Made by a program: the position numbers and the translations under genes | DNA from: Prevotella sp. MA2016 | GTDB lineage: Bacteria > Bacteroidota > Bacteroidia > Bacteroidales > Bacteroidaceae | Direction of reading: 5' to 3' | Assembly: GCF_000619825.1 (NCBI RefSeq) | Contig: NZ_JHUW01000011.1 | Location: 1-64,000 of the forward strand | DNA: 64,000 nucleotides | Part shown: positions 16,671-24,874 of the stretch, in pieces | Layout: every line of letters begins with the position of its first letter | How positions within the stretch are numbered: position 1 is the stretch's first letter | The notes under the pieces: model-generated | The model's input: only the letters and a program-made list of their open reading frames with translations | What the model was told of the DNA's origin: nothing | Database searches by the model: none

Positions 16671-18437
16671 ATGAAAAAGATTATAATCGGACTGATATCG
16701 GCTTTCATATTTGTATCACCCATGGAAGCACAACGCAATAAGACCGTGAAAATCAAGGTCATAGAAACTAGCGACGTACATGGTCATTTCTTCCCCTACG
16801 ATTTTATGGAGCAAAGACCCATCAAGGGTACCCTTTCGCGTGCCAACACTTATATCAAGAAGCAGCGCAAGAAGTATGGCGACGACCATTTTCTGCTGAT
16901 TGACAATGGCGACATCCTGCAAGGTCAGCCTTGCGTGTATTGGTCGAACTATGTGATGCCCGAGGATGAGAACATCGCCGCATCGGTCATCAACTATATG
17001 AAATATGACGCAGAGACTGTGGGCAACCACGACATTGAGCCTGGCCATAAGGTGTATGACAAATGGATTCGCGAGGTGCGCTGCCCACTTCTGGGTGCCA
17101 ACATTGTGAAAGAGGAATACAAGAATGCCGAGGCCAATCCTCATCATATTTATTCAGGACTGAAACCATACTCAGTACATTATAAAGATGGTGTGAAGAT
17201 AGTGGTTATCGGCATGATTACCCCCGCCATCCCCCACTGGCTTAACAAGTCGATTTGGAAAGGCATGGAGTTTGAGGAGATGACAGCCTGCGCCAAGAAA
17301 TGGGTGAAATATGTGAAGGAGACAGAAAAGCCCGACCTGATTTTCGGTCTGTTCCATGCTGGTCTGAGCGGTGGTATCAAAACCGCCGAGTACGAGGAAG
17401 ATGCGACCGAATCGGTAGCTCGCGAGGTGCCAGGATTCGACATCATCTTCTTTGGTCACGACCATCAGGTGCACAACATGTGGATTACTAACAAAGCAGG
17501 CGAAAAAGTGCTGTGTATCGACCCCTCTTGCTACGTAAACAATGTGGCCGAGGCCGAGATTAAGCTGACTTACCAGGATGGTAAACTGACCAAGAAAGAC
17601 ATTATCGGCAATATTGTGAACGTGCGCGACGAGATGATTGACAAGCAGATGATAAAGCACTTCCAGCCAACCATCGATGAGGTTAAGGAATACGTCAGTC
17701 AGAAGATAGGCTACTTCAAGAATCCTATCTACACCCGCGAGAGTTTCTTTGGCAATTCGGCTTTTACCGACCTGATTCACAATCTGCAGATGAGCATCTC
17801 GAAAGCCGATATCTCATTCAACGCCCCCTTGGCATTCGATACCACCATTGATGCCGGCGAGGTTACACAGGCCGATATGTTTAAGCTGTATCGCTTTGAG
17901 AACCTGCTGTTTGTACTCAAGATGACTGGCGAGGAAATCAGAAAACACCTGGAGTTCTCGTACGATATGTGGTGTAACACTATGACATCGCCCAACGACC
18001 ACGCGCTGCGCTTGAACGATGATTCAAAGGAAGACCAGCAGCGTACAGGATTCCAATACTACACCTTTAATTTCGACTCAGCTTGCGGTATCGACTACGA
18101 AGTGGATGTGACCAAGCCCGACGGACAGAAAGTTAGGATTCTGCGCATGTCGAACGGTGAGCCATTCGACGAGAAAAAATGGTATAAGGTAGTGATGAAC
18201 AGCTATCGCGCCAATGGTGGTGGCGAACTGCTGACCCGCGGCGCAGGCATCCCACAGGATTCACTCGAGAGCCGCGTGCTCTTCCATACCGAACTGGACC
18301 AGCGCCACTATCTGACAGAAGAGATTAAACGTTTGGGCATTATCGACCCACAAAAGAATAACAACTGGAAATTCGTGCCCGAGGCATGGGTAAAACCTGC
18401 TCTCGAGAGAGACCGTAAGCAACTGTTTGGAAAATGA
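16671..18437 (+). CDS. 5'-nucleotidase / 2',3'-cyclic phosphodiesterase family
   Basis: The product has 588 residues with a signal peptide (about 1-20, ending near MEAQ). The calcineurin-like metallophosphatase domain shows SDVHGHFFPYD, DNGDILQGQP, VGNHDIEPG and FFGHDHQVHN, so all metal-ligand motifs are present. The C-terminal 5'-nucleotidase domain (from about 355) ends with the typical NSYRANGGGELLTRG substrate-binding region. It would release phosphate from nucleotides in the periplasm. The ATGA at its stop overlaps the nudC start, so the two are translationally coupled. Confidence 0.9.
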   Translation: MKKIIIGLISAFIFVSPMEAQRNKTVKIKVIETSDVHGHFFPYDFMEQRPIKGTLSRANTYIKKQRKKYGDDHFLLIDNGDILQGQPCVYWSNYVMPEDENIAASVINYMKYDAETVGNHDIEPGHKVYDKWIREVRCPLLGANIVKEEYKNAEANPHHIYSGLKPYSVHYKDGVKIVVIGMITPAIPHWLNKSIWKGMEFEEMTACAKKWVKYVKETEKPDLIFGLFHAGLSGGIKTAEYEEDATESVAREVPGFDIIFFGHDHQVHNMWITNKAGEKVLCIDPSCYVNNVAEAEIKLTYQDGKLTKKDIIGNIVNVRDEMIDKQMIKHFQPTIDEVKEYVSQKIGYFKNPIYTRESFFGNSAFTDLIHNLQMSISKADISFNAPLAFDTTIDAGEVTQADMFKLYRFENLLFVLKMTGEEIRKHLEFSYDMWCNTMTSPNDHALRLNDDSKEDQQRTGFQYYTFNFDSACGIDYEVDVTKPDGQKVRILRMSNGEPFDEKKWYKVVMNSYRANGGGELLTRGAGIPQDSLESRVLFHTELDQRHYLTEEIKRLGIIDPQKNNNWKFVPEAWVKPALERDRKQLFGK

Positions 18438-19207
18438 AACAACACTATTTTGTATTCTGCAAAGAAGACTTATTACTAGAAAAGACCGAAGATGGCGGTT
18501 ATACCATCCCCTTTCAGGAAGAGCCACCAACCGAGGTAAAACCTTGGACTAACGTGATGACAGTAACCCCGCTGGATGGCATTGAGGTAAAAACGTATAA
18601 GATAGACAGCCCTATCACCGACGACCCACGCTACGAGATGTGCGGCTTGCGCCAGAGCTACTATAAACTTGACAACAAGCTGTATCAGACGGCCGGCAAG
18701 TGCAAGGAGCTGCAATACTGGGATGCCAACACCAAGTATTGTGGCGTGTGCGGTGCTCCTATGCGAATGGATACTGAGATCTCGAAAAAATGCACAGAGT
18801 GCGGCAAGGAGATATGGCCACAACTGGCCACAGCAGTTATCGTGCTGATACACAAAGGCGACGAGGTGCTGCTGGTTCGAGCCAAGAATTTCCGCACCGA
18901 TTTTTATGGCCTGGTAGCCGGTTTTGTTGAGACTGGCGAAACACTCGAAGAGGCCGTAGCCCGCGAAGCATTCGAGGAGACAGGCGTTAAGATTACAAAC
19001 ATACGCTACTTTGGTTCACAACCCTGGCCCTACCCTTGCGGACTGATGGTAGGTTTTAACGCCGACTATGTATCAGGCGACATTCACCTGCAAGCCAGCG
19101 AGATAGCCAAGGGCGGCTGGTTTCGCAAAGACAACCTGCCTACTATCCCCGAAAAATTATCTATTGCAAGAATGCTGCTTGATGCCTGGTTGGAAGAGAA
19201 AGCTTAA
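18434..19207 (+). CDS. nudC: NADH pyrophosphatase (NAD-capped RNA decapping)
   Basis: The product has 257 residues, as in E. coli NudC. A four-cysteine zinc ribbon (CGVCGAP and CTECGKE, about 98-120) precedes the Nudix domain. The Nudix box reads G-VETGETLEEAVAREAFEETG (all catalytic Glu present), and the NudC hallmark SQPWPYP follows. It hydrolyses NADH and removes NAD caps from RNA. It overlaps the upstream nucleotidase gene by four bases, so a link in NAD or nucleotide recycling is plausible. Its stop overlaps the convergent lipoprotein gene by four bases. Confidence 0.93.
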   Translation: MKQHYFVFCKEDLLLEKTEDGGYTIPFQEEPPTEVKPWTNVMTVTPLDGIEVKTYKIDSPITDDPRYEMCGLRQSYYKLDNKLYQTAGKCKELQYWDANTKYCGVCGAPMRMDTEISKKCTECGKEIWPQLATAVIVLIHKGDEVLLVRAKNFRTDFYGLVAGFVETGETLEEAVAREAFEETGVKITNIRYFGSQPWPYPCGLMVGFNADYVSGDIHLQASEIAKGGWFRKDNLPTIPEKLSIARMLLDAWLEEKA

Positions 19208-19977
19208 TACTCTAACAACTGCATCGACAATGCCCCCGTATAACTGATGGTTGACTCTACCATATAACAGGTAGCGCCATCAGGGATACAAAGGGTGGCG
19301 TTAAAATGCAAGCCTTCCTTATCAATATGGTTGAACTCCATATTGGCCAGTATAGCTTCATCCAGAAAAGCAGCAGGCACTAAACCCTGATACTGCTGCT
19401 TACGGAAATCGCTCGAAAAAAGCTTTCGTGCACCATCAAAAACACTCACGTTCATGATGTTATCGTAATACACGTTTTCCACCTCCAGTCCGTCGTCGTT
19501 ATATGAACGCTTCGTGACTTTATACTTGGTGGGATTGATAGCGATATACCAATGGTAGCGACGGTTATTATATGTCACTACCGAATCTATTTTCACCTGA
19601 TGCGTGTATGTGAGCACGCTTGGCGAACCTTGTTCTATCTCCGTATCCTCGTCACTCTTCTGCAACTTCAGCAAGTCGCCATTCTGATTGTTGATCCAGA
19701 AGAGGTGCTCAGTACGCTTAACGATACTATATGCCGTGCCCGATGCCAGATAAAGCGAGTCACCAGAGATGCGGAAGTAGGTAGGCATGCTAGTAGCATC
19801 AGCAAAGTAGAGCGTATCGCCGCTTACACGGAACGACACGTCGCCACTCTCCTCATCTACCCATACACCCTGGAGCATCTCCTTGGCCTCCTTATCGTCG
19901 AGCAACGATGATGAGTTGTTCTGGCGACATGCCACCAGAACAACCATCAGCATTGATATCGTTAAAATCTTCTTCAT
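19204..19977 (-). CDS. Lipoprotein of unknown function
   Basis: The product has 257 residues. A signal peptide ends in the lipobox L-V-A-C (Cys17). The mature protein begins with a Ser/Asn stretch and contains a lipocalin-like opening (LQGVWVDEESGDVSFRVSGDTLYFAD) followed by further beta strands. It resembles DUF4738-type lipoproteins of Bacteroidota, but I am not certain. It follows ugd with no gap (stop and start adjacent), so it is probably co-transcribed. Expected location is the outer membrane, periplasmic side. Function unknown. Confidence 0.7.
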   Translation of the reverse strand: MKKILTISMLMVVLVACRQNNSSSLLDDKEAKEMLQGVWVDEESGDVSFRVSGDTLYFADATSMPTYFRISGDSLYLASGTAYSIVKRTEHLFWINNQNGDLLKLQKSDEDTEIEQGSPSVLTYTHQVKIDSVVTYNNRRYHWYIAINPTKYKVTKRSYNDDGLEVENVYYDNIMNVSVFDGARKLFSSDFRKQQYQGLVPAAFLDEAILANMEFNHIDKEGLHFNATLCIPDGATCYMVESTISYTGALSMQLLEY

Positions 19978-21297
19978 TTATTTACCTATGCAATGATACT
20001 CAAAGCCATTCTCATCGAGCTCCTCGCTATCGAAGATGTTTCTACCATCGATAACCAGCGGACGCTTCATAGCCTTCTTGATAACACCCCATCCTGGCAG
20101 ACGGAACTCCTTCCACTCTGTGAGCAGCAGCAGGGCATCGGCATCCAGCACCACATCATACATATCGCGGCAATAGGTCACCGTTTCGCCAATACGACGC
20201 TTACACTCATCCATAGCGATTGGGTCGTAAACACGTACGTTACATCCAGCCTCAAGCAACTTGGCTATCATCACCAGCGCTGTAGATTCGCGCATATCAT
20301 CAGTCTCAGGCTTGAACGACAGTCCCCACATGGCGATGGTCTTACCCTTCAGAGCCTCCACGCTGCCGAAAGCCTTCACCAGTTTCTCAAAGAGCACGCT
20401 CTTCTGCTTCTCATTCACACGCTCCACAGCCTTGAGCACCTCCATCGAGTAACCATTCTGGTCGGCAGTCTTAATGAGCGCCTTCACATCCTTGGGGAAA
20501 CAAGAGCCACCATAGCCGCAACCAGCATAGAGGAACTTACGACCGATACGTGTATCACTACCGATACCTGCGCGTACCATATTCACATCGGCACCAACAC
20601 GCTCGCAGAGGTTGGCAATATCATTCATAAATGAGATGCGTGTAGCCAGCATCGAGTTGGCAGCATACTTGGTCATCTCAGCCGATGGGATATCCATAAA
20701 GATAACACGGAAGTTGTTGATAAGGAAAGGCTTGTAGAGTTTGGTAAGGGTCTTCTTAGCTTTTTCGCTCTCTACACCTACCACCACGCGGTCGGGACTC
20801 ATAAAGTCCTTGATGGCATTACCCTCTTTCAGAAACTCAGGGTTAGAGGCCACATCAAAATCAATATCCACGCCACGCTTCTGCAGCTCGTCTTCGATAG
20901 CCTTACGCACCTTTTTGGCAGTACCAACAGGCACGGTACTCTTGGTTACCACAACCACATACTTCTTCAGGTTCTGTCCGATGGTCTTAGCCACCTGCAG
21001 CACGTACTTCAAGTCGGCCGATCCATCCTCATCAGGGGGCGTTCCCACAGCAGAGAACACAATCTCCACATCATCCAGCACCGAAGCCAAGTCGGTAGTA
21101 AACTTCAAGCGGCCTGCAGCCACATTCTTCTTCACCAACTCGTCCAATCCAGGCTCGTAGATGGGAATTTCACCGTTCTTCAGGCGTTCTATTTTCTTTT
21201 CATCTACATCCACACATGTCACATTTGCACCGGTATCGGCGAAACATGTACCAGATACTAAACCTACATATCCAGTTCCAACAATAGCAATATTCAT
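19978..21297 (-). CDS. ugd: UDP-glucose 6-dehydrogenase
   Basis: The product has 439 residues. It oxidises UDP-glucose to UDP-glucuronate with two NAD+, supplying capsule and surface polysaccharides. The Rossmann motif GTGYVGLVSG starts at residue 7; the catalytic cysteine is in GYGGSCFPKDVKAL; the C-terminal UDP-binding domain has GLSFKPETDDMRES. Length is standard. The promoter box TACCTTTG lies on the minus strand at 21322-21329, giving a leader of about 20 bases. The polysaccharide locus lies 7 kb away. A lipoprotein gene follows directly. Confidence 0.95.
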   Translation of the reverse strand: MNIAIVGTGYVGLVSGTCFADTGANVTCVDVDEKKIERLKNGEIPIYEPGLDELVKKNVAAGRLKFTTDLASVLDDVEIVFSAVGTPPDEDGSADLKYVLQVAKTIGQNLKKYVVVVTKSTVPVGTAKKVRKAIEDELQKRGVDIDFDVASNPEFLKEGNAIKDFMSPDRVVVGVESEKAKKTLTKLYKPFLINNFRVIFMDIPSAEMTKYAANSMLATRISFMNDIANLCERVGADVNMVRAGIGSDTRIGRKFLYAGCGYGGSCFPKDVKALIKTADQNGYSMEVLKAVERVNEKQKSVLFEKLVKAFGSVEALKGKTIAMWGLSFKPETDDMRESTALVMIAKLLEAGCNVRVYDPIAMDECKRRIGETVTYCRDMYDVVLDADALLLLTEWKEFRLPGWGVIKKAMKRPLVIDGRNIFDSEELDENGFEYHCIGK

Positions 21298-21370
21298 ATC
21301 TGTTAACTACTAATTTTTGTGCAAAGGTACATTAAATTTTTAATTTCCCAAGCATTTTAAGTTTCTTTTA

Positions 21371-21402
21371 TTTGTTTATGTCGATTTTTTGCAGTAATTT
21401 TG
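21371..21402 (+). promoter_or_regulatory. Promoter abutting GTG start of HU/SPOR gene
   Basis: TTTG at 21371-21374, exactly 20 bases, then TAATTTTG at 21395-21402. Only six bases separate the box from the GTG at 21408, which predicts a leaderless mRNA and rules out the longer reading frame that starts inside the promoter. Confidence 0.75.
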
Positions 21403-21407
21403 CAGCC

Positions 21408-22504
21408 GTGATTGAATTAGATAGACATATTGAAATACTGTTGCTTCACAATGACTGCGTGATTGTGCCCAATCTGGGTGGCTTCATGGCGCACCATATT
21501 GAAGCAAGATACGAGGAAGACGAACAAGCTTTCCTCCCCCCTCTCCGTACATTAGGATTTAACCCTCAACTCAAGATAAACGATTCGTTGCTGGCCCAGT
21601 CGTATATTGAAGCTTACGACATCAGCTACCCCGAGGCCATTCAGCGCATTGAGGACGAAGTGAACGAGCTGACACAGCACCTGCAGAACGAAGGCAGATA
21701 CGAGCTTAATAATATAGGAATATTAGAGCTGAACGAGGATGGCAACTATGTGTTTACTCCTTGCGAGGCTGGTATCCTTACACCAAGCCTGTATGGTCTG
21801 AACTCGTTCGAGATGCCGCTGATAAAGGTTGCCACCCAGCCTGAGGTTGAAGAGGCGCCTGCAGCCAAGGTTGTAGAGATGAAGCCCGAACCCAAGGTTG
21901 AATCAGAGGTGAACAGCGTTCTGCAGCAGAATCTGGTTGACATCAGCGAGGACGACACCGATGTGGTTCGCATCAAATTCTCATGGATTCGCAATGCTGT
22001 AGCCGTAGCCGCCATCCTGCTGGCTGTGTTCTTTGTAGCCATGCCTACAGGCAAGACCGAGCTCATGAGGAGCACCATCAACAACCTGAACAACCAGCTG
22101 TTGCTTGGCATGATGACCTCACAAGACACCAATACCAGCGCTATTGCTTTTAAGCGCAAGGATGTGCATAACGCCGACTCTACCAAGCCAGAGGCTATTC
22201 GCGACAGCATCAAACCAGAGAAGCCTGCCGAGATAGTGAAGCCAGTGGCTCTGAAGCCGGCAGCTCACGAGGGCTATTGCATCGTGCTGGCCAGTCATGT
22301 CAACAAGAAGAATGCAGAGATTTTTATCGACAAACTATCAGAGCGCGGTTACAAGGGCGCTGAGATATATGTACACAACAATGTAACCCGCATCGTGTAC
22401 GGCCAATTTGACAACCAGGCAGATGCTTACAAGCAGCTCCAGAAAATTACCAAGGAAGATGATCTGGCCGAGTCGTGGGTTTACAAATATAACGAGAAGC
22501 ACTA

Positions 22505-22505
<1 letters not shown>
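21408..22505 (+). CDS. HU-domain/SPOR-domain membrane protein
   Basis: The product has 365 residues from the GTG at 21408. Residues 1-130 resemble the HU-CCDC81-like domain of Bacteroidota SPOR proteins (ELDRHIEILLLHNDCVIVPNLGGF). A single membrane helix lies near 200-220 (AVAVAAILLAVFFVAM), and the C-terminal ~80 residues form a SPOR domain (GYCIVLASHVNKKNAE, IVYGQFDNQADAYKQL), which binds denuded peptidoglycan glycan strands at division sites. The N-terminal domain is cytoplasmic. The stop overlaps the FHA gene start (TAATG), so the two are translationally coupled. A role at the divisome is inferred from the SPOR domain. Confidence 0.85.
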
Positions 22506-23047
<542 letters not shown>

Positions 23048-23079
23048 ATCTTAATCCGTGCAATTCCGAGATACAACAT

Positions 23080-23158
23080 ATCGCATGCGATTTATTGTTA
23101 AACATCTTTAAAGTTGCTCTTTAATCGCTTGCGATATAAGGTTTTCTAAGTACCTTTG
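23080..23158 (+). promoter_or_regulatory. Rubrerythrin promoter with two ATCGCwTGCGAT palindromes
   Basis: ATCGCATGCGAT (23080-23091) is a perfect palindrome, and ATCGCTTGCGAT (23124-23135) differs only at the centre. Centres are 44 bases apart. The -7 box TACCTTTG is at 23151-23158; the downstream palindrome covers the -33 position (CTTG at 23128-23131, 19-base spacer). A repressor site is the natural reading. The regulator is unknown. Confidence 0.6.
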
Positions 23159-23182
23159 CATCCGCATAACAAAAATAACAAT

Positions 23183-23587
23183 ATGATTTACGGACTTACA
23201 AAAGGAACAGATTTTGAGAAATTATGCGACGGTGCCGCTAAGGCTGAAGCCGCAGGAGTGATGACCTATTATGCGCTGGCCCGCATGGCCAAGGAGCAGG
23301 GTTATCCAGAAGAGGTATCCAACACATTTATCGAAATGGCCAATCAGGAGGCAGTACATGCTGGATTCTATGCCACCCTCATTGGCAAGTATAACGCCGA
23401 TATCTGGAAGATAGCAGAGAATTTTGCTGCAGGTGAGGAGAAAGGCGAAGAGCAGGTAAACCAGTTTGCACAAGCATTCCGTGCAGCCGGTCTGAATGAG
23501 GCTGCCGACGAGATGGAGATCTTTGCCAAGCAAGAAGGTCATCACGGATCTACCCTGCGCGCCCTGATTGAAAAATACGGAAAATAG
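23183..23587 (+). CDS. Rubrerythrin-like diiron protein without rubredoxin domain
   Basis: The product has 134 residues, all in a ferritin-like four-helix bundle. Likely iron ligands are in EAEAAGVMTYY-type helix 1, EMANQEAVHAGFY (E-x-x-H) in helix 2, and EIFAKQEGHHGSTL in helix 4. The C-terminal rubredoxin domain of classical rubrerythrin is missing. Such proteins reduce hydrogen peroxide in anaerobes, or bind iron. The start at 23183 is the first ATG after the promoter. A small membrane protein gene begins three bases after the stop. Confidence 0.8.
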   Translation: MIYGLTKGTDFEKLCDGAAKAEAAGVMTYYALARMAKEQGYPEEVSNTFIEMANQEAVHAGFYATLIGKYNADIWKIAENFAAGEEKGEEQVNQFAQAFRAAGLNEAADEMEIFAKQEGHHGSTLRALIEKYGK

Positions 23588-23590
23588 CAT

Positions 23591-23851
23591 ATGAAAGAAA
23601 CGGTGACACAGAAGTTCAGAAAACTCAAACAGTGGTTGCAATCGCTGTCGTTTCGTACAGGTGTCATCGTACTGCTCAGTTGCATACCGTTCTACATCAT
23701 GTCCTTTGCCCAGATGCTATTACCCATCAGCGTCACGGCAAAGGGCATTTTATGGACCATCCTATTCGGCCTGGCCAAAACCTGCCAATACGGCGGCCTA
23801 ACCATACTAGGCGTAGAAGGCTATAAACGCCTCATCCACCGCAAGAAATAA
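23591..23851 (+). CDS. Small membrane protein downstream of rubrerythrin
   Basis: The product has 86 residues, with a basic N-terminus (about 1-20), two hydrophobic helices (near 22-45 and 49-68) and a basic C-terminal tail rich in Lys/Arg. It begins three bases after the rubrerythrin stop, so the two are surely one transcript. No family is recognised. The positive-inside pattern suggests both ends are cytoplasmic. A role in the oxidative-stress response is only implied by position. Confidence 0.65.
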   Translation: MKETVTQKFRKLKQWLQSLSFRTGVIVLLSCIPFYIMSFAQMLLPISVTAKGILWTILFGLAKTCQYGGLTILGVEGYKRLIHRKK

Positions 23852-24068
23852 AACAACTTTTTCTTAGCCAGCTAGAAAGTTTTTACACATCTTTCCCACA
23901 CAACGAGCATTGCATAAAATTCTTATTCTTAACGAAATAGTCCCTCAATGCTGGAGCAAGATCGATATCTCCAGTAGCTCCCTCTTCAAGAAGCTGATTA
24001 ATTCGCATCTGAATAAACGTCTCGATTTTATCCTCTGTCAATTTTTGATAAATAATGAGTGGTTTCAT
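23852..24068 (-). pseudogene. Decayed GNAT acetyltransferase fragment
   Basis: A 61-residue open frame (23883-24068) starts MKPLIIYQKLTED and continues with ETFIQMRINQLLEEG and DIDLAPALRDYF. This is the usual N-terminus of a family of GNAT acetyltransferases of about 150 residues. After that the sequence loses similarity and soon stops. A short SSWLRK-like trace in another frame, just beyond the stop, may be the next conserved block after a frameshift. The acetyl-CoA-binding region is absent because the convergent small membrane gene begins there. It lies 23 bases downstream of the alpha/beta hydrolase on the same strand. A functional 61-residue peptide cannot be excluded. Confidence 0.5.
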
Positions 24069-24091
24069 GATTGTTCTATTTATATGATTCA

Positions 24092-24763
24092 CTATACTAT
24101 GTTGTTCAATACCCAAGCAAAACCTTTCGCCGTTCTCTTTTCAGAATCGACAAAGTGATTGCCTACGTTCCATTCAAGTGTTGTGTTTACCTTTTGTCCA
24201 TTCAACAGCTCATGCTGTTTGCGGATAGCATTGCCTACCTGCGCCATTACTTGATTCTTGGCCTTCTCCTCCTTGTCGCCAAGACTGAGATAGACGGACT
24301 GTGCAAGTGGTCTCTTTTCTGCAGCATAATCAATCCACTGAGGATACCACACAGATGGAGAGGCTGCTACAATACCTTCAAATTGGTCCGTCTGATACCC
24401 TGTCCATAAGGCGAACAGTCCAGCAAGGGAATAACCACCAAGTATGAGGTGAGGAATGTCACCTTTAACCTCCGGCAGCAGCTGACTTGTGACGAACTCC
24501 AACGTCTTTTCTGCTCCATTACCAAAGGGAATTTTTCCAAACACAGGAGGGGCAGCCCAGGGAGTCAGTTCCTGATTCCAGTCCTCTATCATAAAAGCCA
24601 CAAGTGAAAAGGGCTTATCGGATAGGTTCCTGATTGCTTCAACTTCCTGTTCCAATACTTCCAAATCATGCTCATCAATCGGCTGAATCAGCAGATGCGT
24701 GGCTGCTTCATCCCGATAAAGGAAGCAACCTCTTCCGTTTAAGGATATTTCATTCTTAGTCAT
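24092..24763 (-). CDS. Alpha/beta hydrolase, esterase-like
   Basis: The product has 223 residues with no signal peptide. The nucleophile elbow is G-Y-S-L-A-G (in ILGGYSLAGLFALW), and a late conserved His (NVGNHFVDSEKR) completes a likely catalytic triad; the SPSVWYPQW segment after the elbow is typical of esterase D/enterochelin-esterase-like hydrolases. Substrate unknown. A minus-strand promoter box TATATTTG lies at 24790-24797. The gene, with the GNAT remnant downstream, is more AT-rich in feel than its neighbours and may be a transferred pair (impression, not measured). Confidence 0.8.
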   Translation of the reverse strand: MTKNEISLNGRGCFLYRDEAATHLLIQPIDEHDLEVLEQEVEAIRNLSDKPFSLVAFMIEDWNQELTPWAAPPVFGKIPFGNGAEKTLEFVTSQLLPEVKGDIPHLILGGYSLAGLFALWTGYQTDQFEGIVAASPSVWYPQWIDYAAEKRPLAQSVYLSLGDKEEKAKNQVMAQVGNAIRKQHELLNGQKVNTTLEWNVGNHFVDSEKRTAKGFAWVLNNIV

Positions 24764-24841
24764 TTTACTAAACTATTCCAAATTTGTTGCAAATATACGA
24801 AAAATCAGAGAATTATGAGTAACGTTTCAAATGATTTTTTG

Positions 24842-24849
24842 TACCTTTG
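24842..24849 (+). promoter_or_regulatory. -7 box of GH3 gene
   Basis: TACCTTTG, followed by a leader of about 20 bases. The divergent hydrolase has its own box at 24790-24797, so the promoters are separate. Confidence 0.55.
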
Positions 24850-24874
24850 CAGCATATTACTCTATTTTTAAAAC

